Source: Tanypteryx hageni
Taxonomy: Eukaryota > Arthropoda > Insecta > Odonata > Petaluridae
Reading direction: 5' to 3'
DNA: 64,000 nt
Assembly (NCBI GenBank): GCA_028673005.1
Contig: CM054114.1
Span: 18,785,137-18,849,136, forward strand
Both the position numbers and the translations under genes were made by a program. Positions 33,931 to 46,000 of the stretch are shown here, piece after piece. The first letter of the stretch is position 1, and each line of letters opens with the position of its first letter. A model generated the notes under the pieces. It saw only the letters and a list, made by a program, of their open reading frames with translations, did not search any database and was not told the DNA's origin.

Positions 33931-35458
33931 GAAAAAGACTATAAGACGTAGAGGATTGGATTTTAGTGAGAGTAAGAGGAGTAGAAGATATCTTTGGTCA
34001 CGATCATAAGGCCAGTGTACATTTTACAGTTTAGAAAAACCGCCATTTAATCGGGAAAATACGGTACATTTTTATCTTTCCATCTTAGTCATCTTTTGAG
34101 TTCCGTAGGACAATGTCTGCTGCTCTTCAGTTTAGTGATCTGCTGAGTTGTAATTTCAAGTGCAAGGTATCATAACTGCGTCCTAAAAAAAACAAGCTAC
34201 TGAGCGCTCATTCCTTGTTTGTTGGATAAATCTCATTAGTAAGCGTCTCGAGCGTAGCTAAACACTCGGCCGGCGTGTTGCCCGGGTGCGCGGAATTGCT
34301 CTCCGCCCTGAAAAGCGCTCGTGTTTCTTTGCCAATTTCGCGGAGAACTATAAATTGCACGCAAGGTAGATAGCCAACCTTTCTTTCGGAGAAATAAGTG
34401 GAACCAGCAGTCACTAATTGAGTGCATTACGTCGTAGGAAAAATAACTTGTGCGATGTATCTTTCTCGTAACCGATGTTACTATATCAATTGTACCGTGT
34501 GTGTAGTCCTCATCATGTTTTTTATTCTGTCGGAACTGCCTCTTGCGATACATATAGTATTATCTGAATATCGGGTGATATTGACCCTATAGAATAAGTT
34601 GAAATTGCATTTTAAGTTAAATAAAAAATAACGCGAATTCGATATTGTTTGTTCAATATGTATATCAGCAAATATAATGGAAGAATCTAAAAATTATTGG
34701 GGATTAAGAAAGCGTATCGTTTTATTTCTTGACAATAAAAAGTAAAAAATAAAATACGATTTAAAAAGTTTTTAAAAGAAAATTTTATATTTTGCACTAA
34801 CTTTTGTGAAATCGATGTCCTTTTAAAAGTGTAAGCAGGTTAAAATCCGTAAAAAAAATTAAAAAATTTTAAGCTAAGTCTTGTAAATCAAAATTTGTTT
34901 TAGTTTTTAAAGCAAAATGTAAATTATAAAAAAAACTTTTTTAATTATTACCCTATGAAATTATAAAAAGGACACGGATGCATCCCATTTGTATTCAAAG
35001 TATATCTTGCATTCAATCTAAGCTTAGGACTATCTTGACCTATTTTGATGGCGACCATAATACCATATGTGCTCTCTCCAAAATTTTGGCGAATCCGTTG
35101 CCGGCTAGCACAGCGCAATGTTTTGCCCTTCTTGGAATAACTAGTATGTGTGTGAATGGGAGGCCTTAAAACTAATACGTATCAACCTACTCTAATTTTC
35201 TTAGAAATATATAGCACCAAACGGACACAAAACCTTTCCTGAAACCGACCAACATAGGATTTTGTCCCCGAAACTTCCACCACAAAATACGCACCATTGC
35301 CCGTGATTTTGTCACCCAACTTACACCATACTGCCCATACATCTTGTTTCACCAAACTTACACCAAACCCTGATGTTAATCAAAGGTGATGATCATTCGT
35401 CAATGGACATAATTAGCACCAAGTAATTATTCCGTTGCGTAATCAAATTATTTAAGAA
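33931..35458. other. AT-rich spacer
   Basis: No gene recognised. Confidence 0.4.
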
Positions 35459-35470
35459 TGACTTCTCGTT

Positions 35471-35790
35471 AGTATGGAATTTCTGGCTAATCAACTTCTT
35501 GGATTATTATAAAAATTACTCCTTCAACACCGAGTACACAAACAAGTAAGGAGGGAACCCCGGTGTCGGCATTAGCCATTAGCCTTCTCTATACGAAGAG
35601 AACCAAGGGGGCCAACTGCTTGACGTCACTTACGGAGGACGGAGCGCTGACTAGCGCGGTCTCCTCAAATCAGACAAGTAGGGGGACGGGACGATCCTAG
35701 ATTGAAAAAACCGTCCTCCGCCGGAATTCGATCCTGGGACCGCTGCGTGGAAGGCTAACGCTCTAACCACTCCGCCACCGCCACCCCGAG
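35471..35790 (-). mobile_element. tRNA-headed SINE, copy 2
   Basis: Reading from 35790 down, the head has the A box TGGCGGAGTGG (perfect) and a B-box-like GGATCGAATTCC, consistent with a tRNA-Ser/Leu-type ancestor. Next come TTTGAGGAGACCGCGC, TCAGCGCTCCGTCCT, CCTTGGTTCTCTTCG and GGGTTCCCTCC, with the 3' end AAGAAGTTGATTAGCCAG shared with copy 1. The flanks TGACTTCTCGTT (35459-35470) and TGACTTCTCATT (35791-35802) differ at one base and mark the insertion. Copy length is 320 bp; there is no poly-A tail. Confidence 0.88.
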
Positions 35791-36140
35791 TGACTTCTCA
35801 TTCCCCGTTGGTGGAATCGATTTTGTTTAGTCGAGCGCCACCTTGTATCCTTGAATATCATGCTAGCGCCAATATACTTCTGCAATGCTCGCCGAGAGCC
35901 CCGAGTTCTGATTGGCTATTTACTTAGTACGATCAAACTCAACGCACATCGTGCTTACGAGGTTTTCGCGATAGTCAATTATTTACGGAAAGCCCCAAGT
36001 GCGGCTTTTCTGTAGATTGGTGACTTTCGCTCCGCTTTTTTGGTCATGGCTGCCAAGAAAAGGCTAACTTGTCCCTTCTTTTCACTTGGCAGTCTTCGAA
36101 CTGCCTGAACTAGCCTTTTGAGGCTAGTTCTCGCTGGTTT

Positions 36141-38325
36141 ATGGCCCTGAAAAGGGCCTCCACCATATCTTCGGCCATCATGGCCATTGACCTAACTAGG
36201 TATGTGGTGTTGGCTGCCCTTAAAGAAGGGGGCCTCCAAGTCTCCCGGTCGTGTCCGCATAGCGGCTCGTCACTAGGGACTCCGGCTCTGCCGGAAAAAT
36301 CTATTTACTGCCCGAGCGGGATTACTGGTTCGGCTGCCCTTGTTGAAGTGAGCCTCCTAATCGATGGGGTCGAGCCGCCCAGCGGCTTCGGGAAAGTCAC
36401 CCCGCAAGGGCTAAAGGATCTAGTTAGATCGGCTCCAGATGCTGCCGCCATGGAGACCGAAGAGGCTGATCCCAAGGCTAAGCGGGGAAATATTGCACAG
36501 GCCTCTACTGGAGGAGTGCATAAGTCGAGTTCTGTTCCCCTTCTGGCAGAGGGTCATGTCGCCGTCGTCGGCGCCTCTGTCCCCCTGGGTAGTGTGGAGG
36601 ATGTCCTGCCCTCCTCTGCATCGGGCTTGGGGGTAACAGGGGCCTCAAGTGTGGCGACGGAAAACGGCCATTTGCAGGGCCATAAATCCGCAGGCGATGG
36701 AAGCCACGGAGGGTACCCGTGGCAAACGAAGAATTGCTGTTACGAAGGACGTCGGCCCCGCCGACGCCTCGTTAGCCAACCGCTCGGCATCTATCCTCGC
36801 CTCGTCCGACGAGGATAGCCACGACCACGAGGGAGGGTTCAGGGAGGTTACCCGCCGCAGGGCAAAGAGGAAGAAGACTTCCTCAAATGCTAACGGCGGA
36901 GCCGGTGGAAAGGCCCAAAAGAAAGGTCAGGCCGGAAATTCCGGCAAAGGAGCGAGGACACGATTGCGAGTATCACCGATAGTGGTATACGGCATCGTGT
37001 CTCATAAGGTCATCGCCAATGAGCTGAGTAAGGTCATTGGCGATGACTATGAGCTGGAGGTCCGTCGGGCCTACACCAGAGTGGTGGTCCATTCGGCGGA
37101 ACACCACAGAGCTGCAACCAAGGTGATGGACGACGCTGGCGTCCAGTATCATACCATACTCCTGGAGTCGGTGCAGGAGATGCGCCTTCTCCTGAAGGGA
37201 GTTGGGCGGGGATATACGCCAGAGGACGTGTCGGCGGACCTGACCGCGAAGGGGTTCGTGGTCAGGAACGTCCGACAGATGACAGCGATGGAGGACGGCA
37301 AAAGAGTCCCCATCGGTCGCTTCGTTGTCAACGTGGAGAGGACTCCCAGAGCTCCTCTCCCAAATGATATCAAAAAGGTGTGCCGGTGCTCGATTCACGT
37401 CGAGCACTTCCGCGGCAGCCGCGGACCGCTGACATGTTTCAACTGTCAGCGGTTCGGCCATATGTCGCATGCGTGCCGATGCGACACCAGATGTTTCAAG
37501 TGTGCGGGTCCGCATAAGGGAGCTGATTGCCCCAAGCAACCCGACGATCCGGCCAAATGCGCTAATTGAGAGGGCAATCACCCGTCCTCGTTCAAGGAAT
37601 GCTCCGCATTCCTTGAGACGCTTGAAAGGTATGAGGAGGGCCAGCAGAAGAAGGTGCCGAAATCGGCACCCAAATCTGCACCGGCCCTCATTAAGGCCAA
37701 GTCTGCTCCCGCGGCGAAGGCGACCGCCACGCGGTCCTACTCCGCCGCGGTTAAGGGTCCGACTCCCTCGGCCCCCGTCTCTGTGCAGGTTCAGCGGCCC
37801 GCTGCTGTACCTGCCCCAGCTCCCGCCCCTTCTTCTTCGGGGTCGCCCTCCGTGGCGCCCCCTGTCGACGCTCTCCCTGAACAACGGGAGCAAGCGGCTT
37901 CTCCCTCCAAGACCTTCCTAAGGAAGCAAAGGAGGAAGGCCGCCCAAGAATTGGCTTTAAGGGAGAAGCAGATGGCCGAATCGTTCATGGAAGTGGAGAG
38001 TGTGGCCGTTGCAGACGGCCCCGCCACGACCACGCTCCCCATGGCCGAACCAATAAAAAAGGCTGCCGCGAGGACGGCCCCCACTGTCCCTATTGCGGAA
38101 GTGGTGATCCCGCCAGAGAGTGCTGCACCAGCTAAAACTCGTCTGCCACGTGAAGTCGAGCCAGAGGTAGCTGGATCCGAGGTGGACCCTGACTTCTGGT
38201 CCACGGTGGCCATGATTTGCAGGTCGTTGAGGAGATACATCTCCTCAACTTCCGGACGACTCCTCCTGTCGCTGCTGGAGGAGTTGGTGAAGGAGCGCGC
38301 TTCGTCACCTAATAATGGTGACTAG
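36141..38325 (+). pseudogene. Family B ORF1 (zinc-knuckle protein), broken
   Basis: Starts at ATG 36141 (MALKRASTISSAIMAIDL). A frameshift between about 36640 and 36720 moves the frame from 36141's phase to that of 36649. The body then reads through a domain around RVSPIVVYGIVSHKV and VQYHTILLESVQEMRLLLKG to zinc knuckles CFNCQRFGHMSHAC and CFKCAGPHKGADC. A TGA at 37567-37569 replaces a Cys of the third knuckle (context KCAN-stop-EGNHPSSFKEC). After it the same frame continues, alanine/proline-rich then charged, to TAG at 38323-38325. It would bind element RNA if intact. Two lesions make this copy non-functional. Confidence 0.85.
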
Positions 38326-41016
38326 GGGGTGCTCCATCATAATGCAATGGAACGCACGGGGAGTCAAGGAGAAGACGGAGGAACTCCGTGCGTTCCTGCA
38401 AGATAAGAACGCCGCAGTCAATGAGACCCACCTCCGCCCATCGGACTCCTGGAAGGTACCCGGCTGGTCGATATACCGTGCCGACAGGCCCGGCCAGCCG
38501 TCCGGGGGCCAGGGGCGGGGTGGGTCTGCATTATTGATCCATCGATCTGTAAGGCATCGCCCGTGTCGGGAGCGATCATACAGGTCGATCGAGGCCGTGT
38601 CTGCCGACGTGCTGACCGACTCCCGGTGGATCAGGGTCTCCTCGGCGTACTATCCGCCTAGGAGGGCGTGGGACCCGGACGAGGTCATGGATCTCGTCGG
38701 AGACGGCTGCCCCTCAATTGTCATCGGCGACCTGAATGTCAAGCATGCCAGCTGGCATTCGAGGGTCGCCAATCCGAGGGGCACAAGACTGCGGGACTTG
38801 GCAGACGAGGAGGAGCTGACTGTGTTGGCCCCCACGGAACCGACATTCCTGCCTTCCAGGGATGTCCTCTACGTTGCTGTCGTCAACAACGTCAGGGCAT
38901 CCCTGAGCACGAATTCACTCTGTGATTTTTCCTCTGACCACAATCCGACCCTGCTGCTTCTGGGGAACTCGCCGGTGCGAGTCTCACCACCGCAGCGTCT
39001 GGACCTCGCGAGGGCCGACTGGCGGTACTTCCGTGAATTTATCGCGGAAAGGCTGCCGGTCGTGCCGACTCAGCCTGAGACGAGGGATGAGGCAGACCGG
39101 ATGGTCGACCTCATCACCTCCACCGTCCAACAGGCCATGGACGCTGCGGTGCCTAAGGTGGTTAACGCCCGGGTTGTCCACATCGCCCTGCCTCGAGTCG
39201 TCCGGGAGACCATCACCCGGCGAAACAGCGTCCGACGGCGGTGGCAGCGCCATCGGACGCTGGGTCTCAGGCTCCAGCTGGATGGTCTGACCAGGACCGT
39301 CAGGCGCATGTTACAAGACGTGCGCTCTTACGTGTGGGAGAATCATCTCCGCACCCTCAGCCTGGAGGAACATTCAGTCTGAAAGACCTGTTCGAGGCTA
39401 TGCGGACCTCAGCGGCGCGATCCCCTTATTGTCCGGGGGGACTGCGTCGCGAGTTCCCCAGAGGAGAAGGCCGGATTGATGGCAGAATACCTCGAGGGGG
39501 TGTTCTGTCCCAATCCGGCCACAGCAGAGTCGGATGCGGTGAAAGAGGACATCGCAGCGGTGCTGGGTTCGCTGGATCGGGATCCCATGCCGGAGGCGGA
39601 GCCTCCTCGATTCACGAGCGGCGAGGTCGTGGCACTAGTTCGCCGTCTCGGGTTGAGGAGGGCTCCGGGGGACGACGGTATTCCCAACGTCGTCCTGAGG
39701 CAGGTCCCCGTCGCAGCGATAGAATTCCTGACCGCCGTATACAACGGCTGCGTCAGGATTCCATACTTCCCGTCTGCCTGGAAAAGGGCAAAGATCGTGT
39801 GCATCCCGAAGAAGCCGTGACGGAGGTTGGTCCCGGAGACATCCGGCCAATCTCTCTCCTGGCTGGCTTTGGGAAGATCTTTGAGCGTCTGCTCCGGAAG
39901 ACACCGGACGTCATCCTCCGGGAGAAGTATATTGTCCCGGACGAATAGTTCGGCTTTCGCGAGGGGCTCTCCACAACCCAACAGCTGGGTAAAGTGACCG
40001 ACTTTGTCACCGACGCCTTCAACAGGAAGCAGGCGGTCGCGGGGGCCTTCTTTGATGTATCGAAGGCCTTCGACCGCGTGTGGCACTGTGCGCTCCTGTT
40101 GAAGATGGTTCGACTCCAGATGCCAGTCTGGTTCGTGCGACTTGTGCAGTCGTACCTACAGGGCAGGACATTACGGGTGTTCTGGCTCCAGGTCGGATCG
40201 GGACTGCGGCGAATCTGCGCTGGTGTCCCGCAGGGGTCCGTCCTGGGGCCAATCCTTTTCAACGTTTACACCCACGACCCCACTAGGGAGTTCGAGTGTA
40301 ACACTGTCCTCGCCCTGTACGCGGACGACGCGGCGCTCCTGTCGCGTTCGACCAAGAAGTACGCGGCAGTTGAGAATCTGCAGTGCGCCGTCGACGATCT
40401 GGCCACCTGGTATCGTCGATGGCGCATTGCGGTCAACCCTCCCAAGTCAGGAACGGTCATCTTCCACCCTGGAAGGGGAACGCCGCCTGGAGTCGACCTG
40501 TCGGTGATGGGGGAGGTTATCCCCTGGAGCCAAGAGGTCACCTACCTTGGCGTCGTGTTGGACCGGAGGCTTCTTTGGAAGTCTCAGGTAGAAAGCGTCC
40601 GCCGCAAGGCGCTCGGGGCTCTGATGAGATTTCGTCCCATCCTCAGCTCCCGTGCCTTGTCGGCCGACACACGGAGACGCCTATACCTGAGCTGCGTACT
40701 GCTTGTCCTGACCTACGCAGCTCCGGTTTGGTCCGGAGTGCCCAAGACCTCCCTTTACAGGATCCAGGTCGTGCAGAGCATCGCACTCCGGCTGATACTC
40801 GGTCGTACCCGATACGAAAGTGTCAGCCGGTTGCACGAAGACGGGAGCGTGGAATCACTGGACGTCCTCTTGCCAGGGAATTCTACGCGAAGGCACCGAG
40901 AGGCAAATGCGCTCGGCGAGATCCGGGCTAGGTGGTGGGACCGCTATAAGCACCCCATCGCCAGCCTGGACTCACAGGAATCCCTCCCTCCCAACAAGCG
41001 GCCTCGCTTGGAATGA
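38315..41016 (+). pseudogene. Family B ORF2 (endonuclease and reverse transcriptase), broken
   Basis: ATG 38315 lies 11 bp inside the end of ORF1. The endonuclease runs from QWNARG through NETHL, IGDLNVKH and SSDHNP. TGA at 39380-39382 replaces the Trp that copy 2 keeps (QSIWKICRRL). A one-base deletion near 39818 creates another TGA and shifts the frame. TAG at 39946-39948 replaces Gln of EQFGF. The reverse transcriptase continues to 41016 with FFDVSKAFDRVW, GVPQGSVLGP and an intact YADD at 40318-40329. There is no RNase H. Three lesions in ORF2 mean it cannot be active. Confidence 0.9.
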
Positions 41017-41116
41017 GGGAAATTTTAGTTGCCCTAAAAAATAGTGGCCAATCGTCAAAAGAGCTAGTTTTTACCGCTAATATCACCATTAAAAGCAAAG
41101 CTGGTAATGGTACCTG

Positions 41117-41138
41117 CCAGTACAAACACATGTACTGG
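41117..41138 (+). other. 3' terminal stem-loop of family B copy 1
   Basis: CCAGTACA and TGTACTGG pair perfectly (8 bp) around a 6-base loop, 13 bp before the element's 3' end. Copy 2 has an equivalent hairpin with different sequence at 45813-45831. It is plausibly the site where reverse transcriptase recognises element RNA. Confidence 0.65.
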
Positions 41139-41161
41139 ATCATATACAGCAACTTCTGCAA

Positions 41162-42818
41162 AAAATAGGAATAATCATGAATAATATCAAACCAACGTCA
41201 ATGCTATTCTTTATGTTTTCAGTGCATTTAGGTAGAATTTAACCGAGCAAATTAAATTATTTGTTCTAAGAAACGTAATTTTAGGTACTGTAGAAGATCG
41301 CAGGGTGTCAAAGAGATCAGCGGTGCTTTCGTGCACCAGTTTGGAAGCCATTGCTATATAGTGATTAGCCCATCATTCTACGCTACAGTCTGTGGCGTAG
41401 AACGACGACGTTCAACCGAATTCTGGCTCTCGCGGGCCTTGGGATTGTTGCATTACGAGGATTTGTTCAAAAACCGGTTTTTGTGGCCACGTGCATCGTG
41501 CTTGTTCTCACTGAAAAGCCTTCTTTCTATTTTGCTTGGTTGTTCCAGTTTCCTCTTGGATCCATTATTTTAGAAGTCTCGACTGAAATCTTTTGGCTAT
41601 TAAAATCTATAAAACAATTCAAGAATAAAAAAATCTTATGGCTGGAACGAATTTTAATTTTTAATATGAGAGTTAACGAGAAAATGACAATCTTTTCACT
41701 AATTCTCCGTTAACGGACGTTTTTCAAAAACACGTGTTGTTCGTTGAAAGAGAGTTTGCATGCACAGTGAAAAATAAACAAGAAGTCCAAACCAAGACTA
41801 ATGCAGGCTGGTTTCGCAACGTTGACGTCCCAAATTGATTACTTATATTTACAGGAAATGTTTTAGTATGTGTTAGTCATTCCATGGAATTCTCATACCA
41901 TAAATATCATTTGCAATTCATAGTTTATCAATGATAGAGAAAAATTGGGAAAAATTTAATAGAACATTATCAGGTTTAAAGTACTAAAAGCAATGTCAAA
42001 ATCTCTTTCTGGCATTGTATTTTGCATGTATTTTTTAAATAAACTAATTTAATAAATATTACTGTTTATACGCTAATATGTCTGGATCAACTGTCTTTGC
42101 CGAAGGTTAGTCGAGGAAAAGAAAATAACCCATTTGTTCACTCGTCAATGCTCAAGGCTATTTCGGTAATTATCGCCTCCATGGCGATAAAATGCGATTT
42201 AAAACGCAAAAACTCTGTTTTAGTAGACACCCAAGAAAATACTATCAAATATCAAAATTCTGTGATAATAATTAAAATATACGCCTTTTACCCCTTAGAA
42301 CAGTACAAACCTCGCTCCGATATCACAATTTTAGGATATGTTAAAGTATTAAAGAAACCATCTCTGCAAGATGGATTTCAGATTTCCTATGTAAAACAAA
42401 TAAGAATCGAACCCGGGACTTCAATCCTTGACAAATAAAAGGACGGTGGTGGGCCCTTGCAGCACGAGCCTCATACCAATTTTCATGAAAATCAGTCCAT
42501 TGATGCAAACGTTGTTAATAGGAGACACACACATACATACACAAACACAGAAATTACCATTTCCTTTGAAAACAATCCTAACAATGGTCGAGACCATGTC
42601 AGATACCACACTTTAAACGAATGGATTACTAAGTCTGAAAAGCGAATATACTATAACAAATTCAGGCGTACTTTGGGTTGATAAACACATCTTTATGCTA
42701 CACGCGACTTGGTAAATACGAATAATAGCATATGTTAGAAATATAACCTAATTTTTTGTTATGAGTACAGGATTTGTTGTTTGGATACATGTAAAAATTA
42801 CATTTTACAATCGATCAC
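41162..42818. other. AT-rich spacer, downstream of the NHR gene
   Basis: No gene recognised. A minus-strand B-box-like GGGTTCGATTCT at about 42408-42420 is a tRNA-derived trace. No AATAAA poly-A signal was seen in the first 150 bp after the NHR gene stop. Confidence 0.4.
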
Positions 42819-42847
42819 ATAAAAGATCAATAAGATATATCTTTTAT
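42819..42847 (-). other. Stem-loop in the NHR gene 3' UTR
   Basis: ATAAAAGAT and ATCTTTTAT pair perfectly (9 bp) around an 11-base loop, starting 11 bases after the stop codon on the minus strand. The role is unknown; it may be chance in AT-rich DNA. Confidence 0.35.
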
Positions 42848-42858
42848 CGTTGAAACCA

Positions 42859-43038
42859 TTATGACGACGCTGGTGATGATGCATCGGCGATGGTTGTTAT
42901 GGATACTTTTCCTCGTAGCTCTATTATTCCGTATACTGGAGAAGGTATGTTGGATGCAGCGGGTCCCTGATCGACTCCATTGACAAAAAAGTGAAGGATG
43001 CCGAACGGGTTCCTCATTACTCCCACTCTGTCGCCAAT
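42859..43038 (-). CDS. NHR gene, last exon
   Basis: 180 bp, phase 0, acceptor TTTCAG, stop TAA at 42859-42861. It encodes 59 residues from IGDRVGVMRN to ADASSPASS, the C-terminal third of the NHR domain with the hallmark LHFFVNGVDQGPAA. The short serine-rich tail after TTIAD is all that follows. Confidence 0.9.
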   Translation of the reverse strand: MGDRVGVMRNPFGILHFFVNGVDQGPAASNIPSPVYGIIELRGKVSITTIADASSPASS

Positions 43039-46000
43039 CTGAAATTTAGTTGATACAAACGGTTAAGACGATTTACGTGGAAAATATACCACTTCCACTC
43101 ATCGAAAAGTCAAACAGCAACGAACGTACCTGAAGGTCGTAGATATTTTTTCCGTAATCAGAATATGATGTCGTTCCGTTTGAGTAAATGTCTCTATATA
43201 TATACAGCAAAGCATAAGGCCTATTAAAAGCGCGGAACTACGGGTCGATGGAGGCTGTATCCGTCGACATCAGGACCTGTACCGGATGGATCAGGGTCTC
43301 CTCGGTGTATTATCCGCCGGGGAGGGCGTGAGATCCGGATGAGGTCTTGAAGGTCGTCGGGAATGGCTGCCCCTCGATCGCACTTGGGGACTTGAATGCC
43401 AAGCACACCAGTTGGCATTCCAGAGTTTCCAATCCGAGGGGCCTGCGGCTGAAAGATCTTGCCGACGAAGAGGGGCTGACGGTGCTCGCGCCGACCGAGC
43501 CCACTTATCTTCCTTTGAGGGACGTCCTCGATGTTGCTGTCATCAACAACATCAGGGCGTCCCTCAGCATGCATTCCGTGTGCGATATGTCCTCTGACCA
43601 TAATCCGACCCTGCTACTTCTGGGGAACTTGGCAGTGCAAGTACCACCTTCGCAGCGTCTGGACCTAGCTCGTGCCGACTGGCAGCACTTCCGCGAGTTC
43701 ACTGCGCAAAGGCTGCCGGTCGACCCAACACCGCCTAGGACGTGCTGGGAGGCAGACCGTAAGGTCGACCTCCTCACCACCACCGTCCAGCAGGCCATGG
43801 ACGCTGCGATCCCGAAGGTGGTCGTAGCCGGGGGTATACGCATTGCTTTGCCTCGTGTCGTCAAGCAGACGATCAGGCTGCGCAACAGCGCGCGGCGGAG
43901 GTGGCAGCGCTACCGTACGTTGAACTTCAGGATCCAGATGGACTCCCTCAACAGGACGGTCCGAGACATGTTGAAAGACGTGCGCTCGGACGCGTGGGAA
44001 CTACATCTCACCACGCTTTCCCTGGAGGACCAGTCCATCTGGAAAATCTGTAGAAGGCTTTGCGTTGCCCAGCGGAGGGACCCCCTGATCATCCAGGGGG
44101 ACTCCGTTGCGAGGACTCCGGAGGAGAAAGCCGGGTTGATGGCCGAATATATGGAGGGGGTATTCTGCCCGAACCCGGCCACAGCAGAGTCGGACGAGGT
44201 CGAAGAGGACATCGCACGGGAACTCGGGACGCTTGACCGCGGCCCCTTGCTCGATGCTGCGGAGCTCCCTCGCATTGAGGTGTGCGAGATCGTTGAAGTG
44301 ATCCGTCACCTTGAGACGAGGAGGGCTCCCGGGGATGATGCCATCCCCAACATCGTCCTGCGAAAGCTTCCTGTCGCAGCGGTAGAATTTCTGGCCGCCA
44401 TTTACAATGGTTGTGTCGGGATTCCATATTTTCCCTCTGCCTGGAAGAGGGCAAAGATCACCTGTCTCCCGAAGTTGCCGGGGACGGAGGTTGGTCCCGG
44501 GGATATCCGGCCAATCTCTCTCCTGGCGGGCTTTGGGAAGATCTTTGAGCGTCTTGTCCGGAAGCCGCTGCAGGATATCGTCCGGGAGAAGAATATTCTC
44601 CCGGACGAGCAGTTTGGCTTTCGGTAGGAGCACTCCACTACCCAGCAACTGGGTAGGGTGACCCACTTTATCACTGACGCCTTCAACAGAAACCACGCAG
44701 TCGCAGGGGCTTTCTTTGACATCTCGAAGGTCTTCGACCGCGTGTGGCACCCAGCTCTCCTGTTGAAGTTGCATCGACTCCAGTTTCCTGCGTGGTTAGT
44801 TCGGCTCATTGAGTCGTACTTACAGGGTAGGACGTTCAGGGTGTTTTGGCTCCAGGTCGGATCGGGACTGCGGCGAATCTGCGCCGGTGTCCCGCAGAGG
44901 TCCGTCATGGGGCCAATACTCATTAACATCTTCACCCAAGATCCACCTCGGGATCTTGGGTGGAACACTACGCTTGCCCTGTACGCGGATTGTGCGGCGC
45001 TCCTGTCGCGGTCTTCCAAAAAGTACGCAGCCGTGTAGACGCTGCAGTGCGTCGTCGACGAACTGGTGTCCTGGTATCGTCGATGGCGCATTGTAGTAAA
45101 CCCTGGAAAGACCAAGGCCGTCATCTTCCACCCTGGAAGAGGAGCGCCTCCTGGATTCGATTTGTCAGTGAGGGGGGGGGGGGGGTTATCCCCTGGAGCC
45201 CAGAAGTCATATACCTGGAAGTGGTGCTAGACCGGAGGCTTCTCTGGAAGCCTCAGGTTGAGCGCGTCCGCCACAAGGCACTCGGGGCGCTAGCGAGGCT
45301 TCGTCCGATCCGGCGCCCGGGTGTCTTGTCGGCTGACACCAAGAGACGCCTCTACCTGAGCTGCGTGAGGCCCATCATCACTTACGCAGCGCCGGTCTGG
45401 TCTGGAGTGCCCAAGACCACCCTCTACAGGCTGCAATTAGTGCATAACAGTGCACTCCGGTTGATACTCGGTCGTTGCCGATACGAGAGCGTCAGCCGGT
45501 TGCACTTAGACGGAAATGTGGAGTCCCTGGACGTCCTCCTGCCGAGGATGTCCAAGGAATGCTACTGCAAGGCAGCAGCATCGAGGCACAAAGAGGTGCA
45601 GCAGCTGGGCAATATCAAGGTTAGGTGGTGGGACCGCTATAAGCGACCCATCGCCAGCCTTGATTCGCTGGAAACCCTCCCTAGCAACAAGCGTCCCCGC
45701 TTGTAGGGAGGGGTTGGTACCTCTTTGTAACAAGGGGCTAAAGAAGAGTAAAATGAGCCGAGTGTAAACAGCCTAGTCTCGCATTTTAAGCAAAGCTGGC
45801 AGTGCGATTGAGCCAACCGCCAGGAGGTTGGAGAGTTCATAACATGCCTATTAAAAGACAGGTATTTGTTTCAGCATCAGTACAGGAAAATAGAACAAAT
45901 AAAAAGCATCATTCGAACGAAATAAGGAATTATCAGGAATTTTAAGCTGTATTTTATGTTAAATTTAAACAAATTCATTCGTCTGTAACAAATCTTTCTT

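Larger units (their letters stand above)
35886..41151 (+). mobile_element. Jockey-clade LINE, family B, full-length decayed copy
   Basis: Flanked by identical ACTTCTGCAA 10-mers at 35876-35885 and 41152-41161, giving a 5266-bp element. The order is a 5' UTR of about 255 bp, ORF1, ORF2 overlapping by 11 bp, and a 135-bp 3' UTR ending in a hairpin (CCAGTACA at 41117-41124 pairs with TGTACTGG at 41131-41138) and CATATACAGCA. There is no poly-A tail. GC-rich compared with the AT-rich host flanks. A SINE lies just upstream. Confidence 0.85.
43231..45845 (+). mobile_element. Jockey-clade LINE, family B, 5'-truncated copy
   Basis: Identical 12-mers GCCTATTAAAAG at 43219-43230 and 45846-45857 bracket 2615 bp. 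The left edge enters ORF2 within the endonuclease, at the point matching about 38577 of copy 1, as expected for incomplete reverse transcription. The 3' UTR ends with a hairpin (CCAACC 45813-45818 with GGTTGG 45826-45831) and CATAACAT, without poly-A. It lies antisense inside an intron of the NHR gene. Confidence 0.93.

Noticed and set aside
36973..37893. 306-codon minus-strand frame opposite LINE ORF1
   Set aside because: Mirror frame of GC-rich coding DNA; the plus strand has zinc knuckles.
39241..40262. Frames of 169-235 codons overlapping family B ORF2 on both strands
   Set aside because: Mostly shadows. Only the last part of 39241-39948 is genuine, as the shifted continuation of ORF2.
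42097..42438. 113-codon frame downstream of the NHR gene
   Set aside because: Lys/Ile/Ser-rich AT-driven composition, no domain, ends in a tRNA-derived trace.
44001..45124. Minus-strand frames of 240-257 codons
   Set aside because: Shadows of the family B ORF2 copy 2 on the plus strand.
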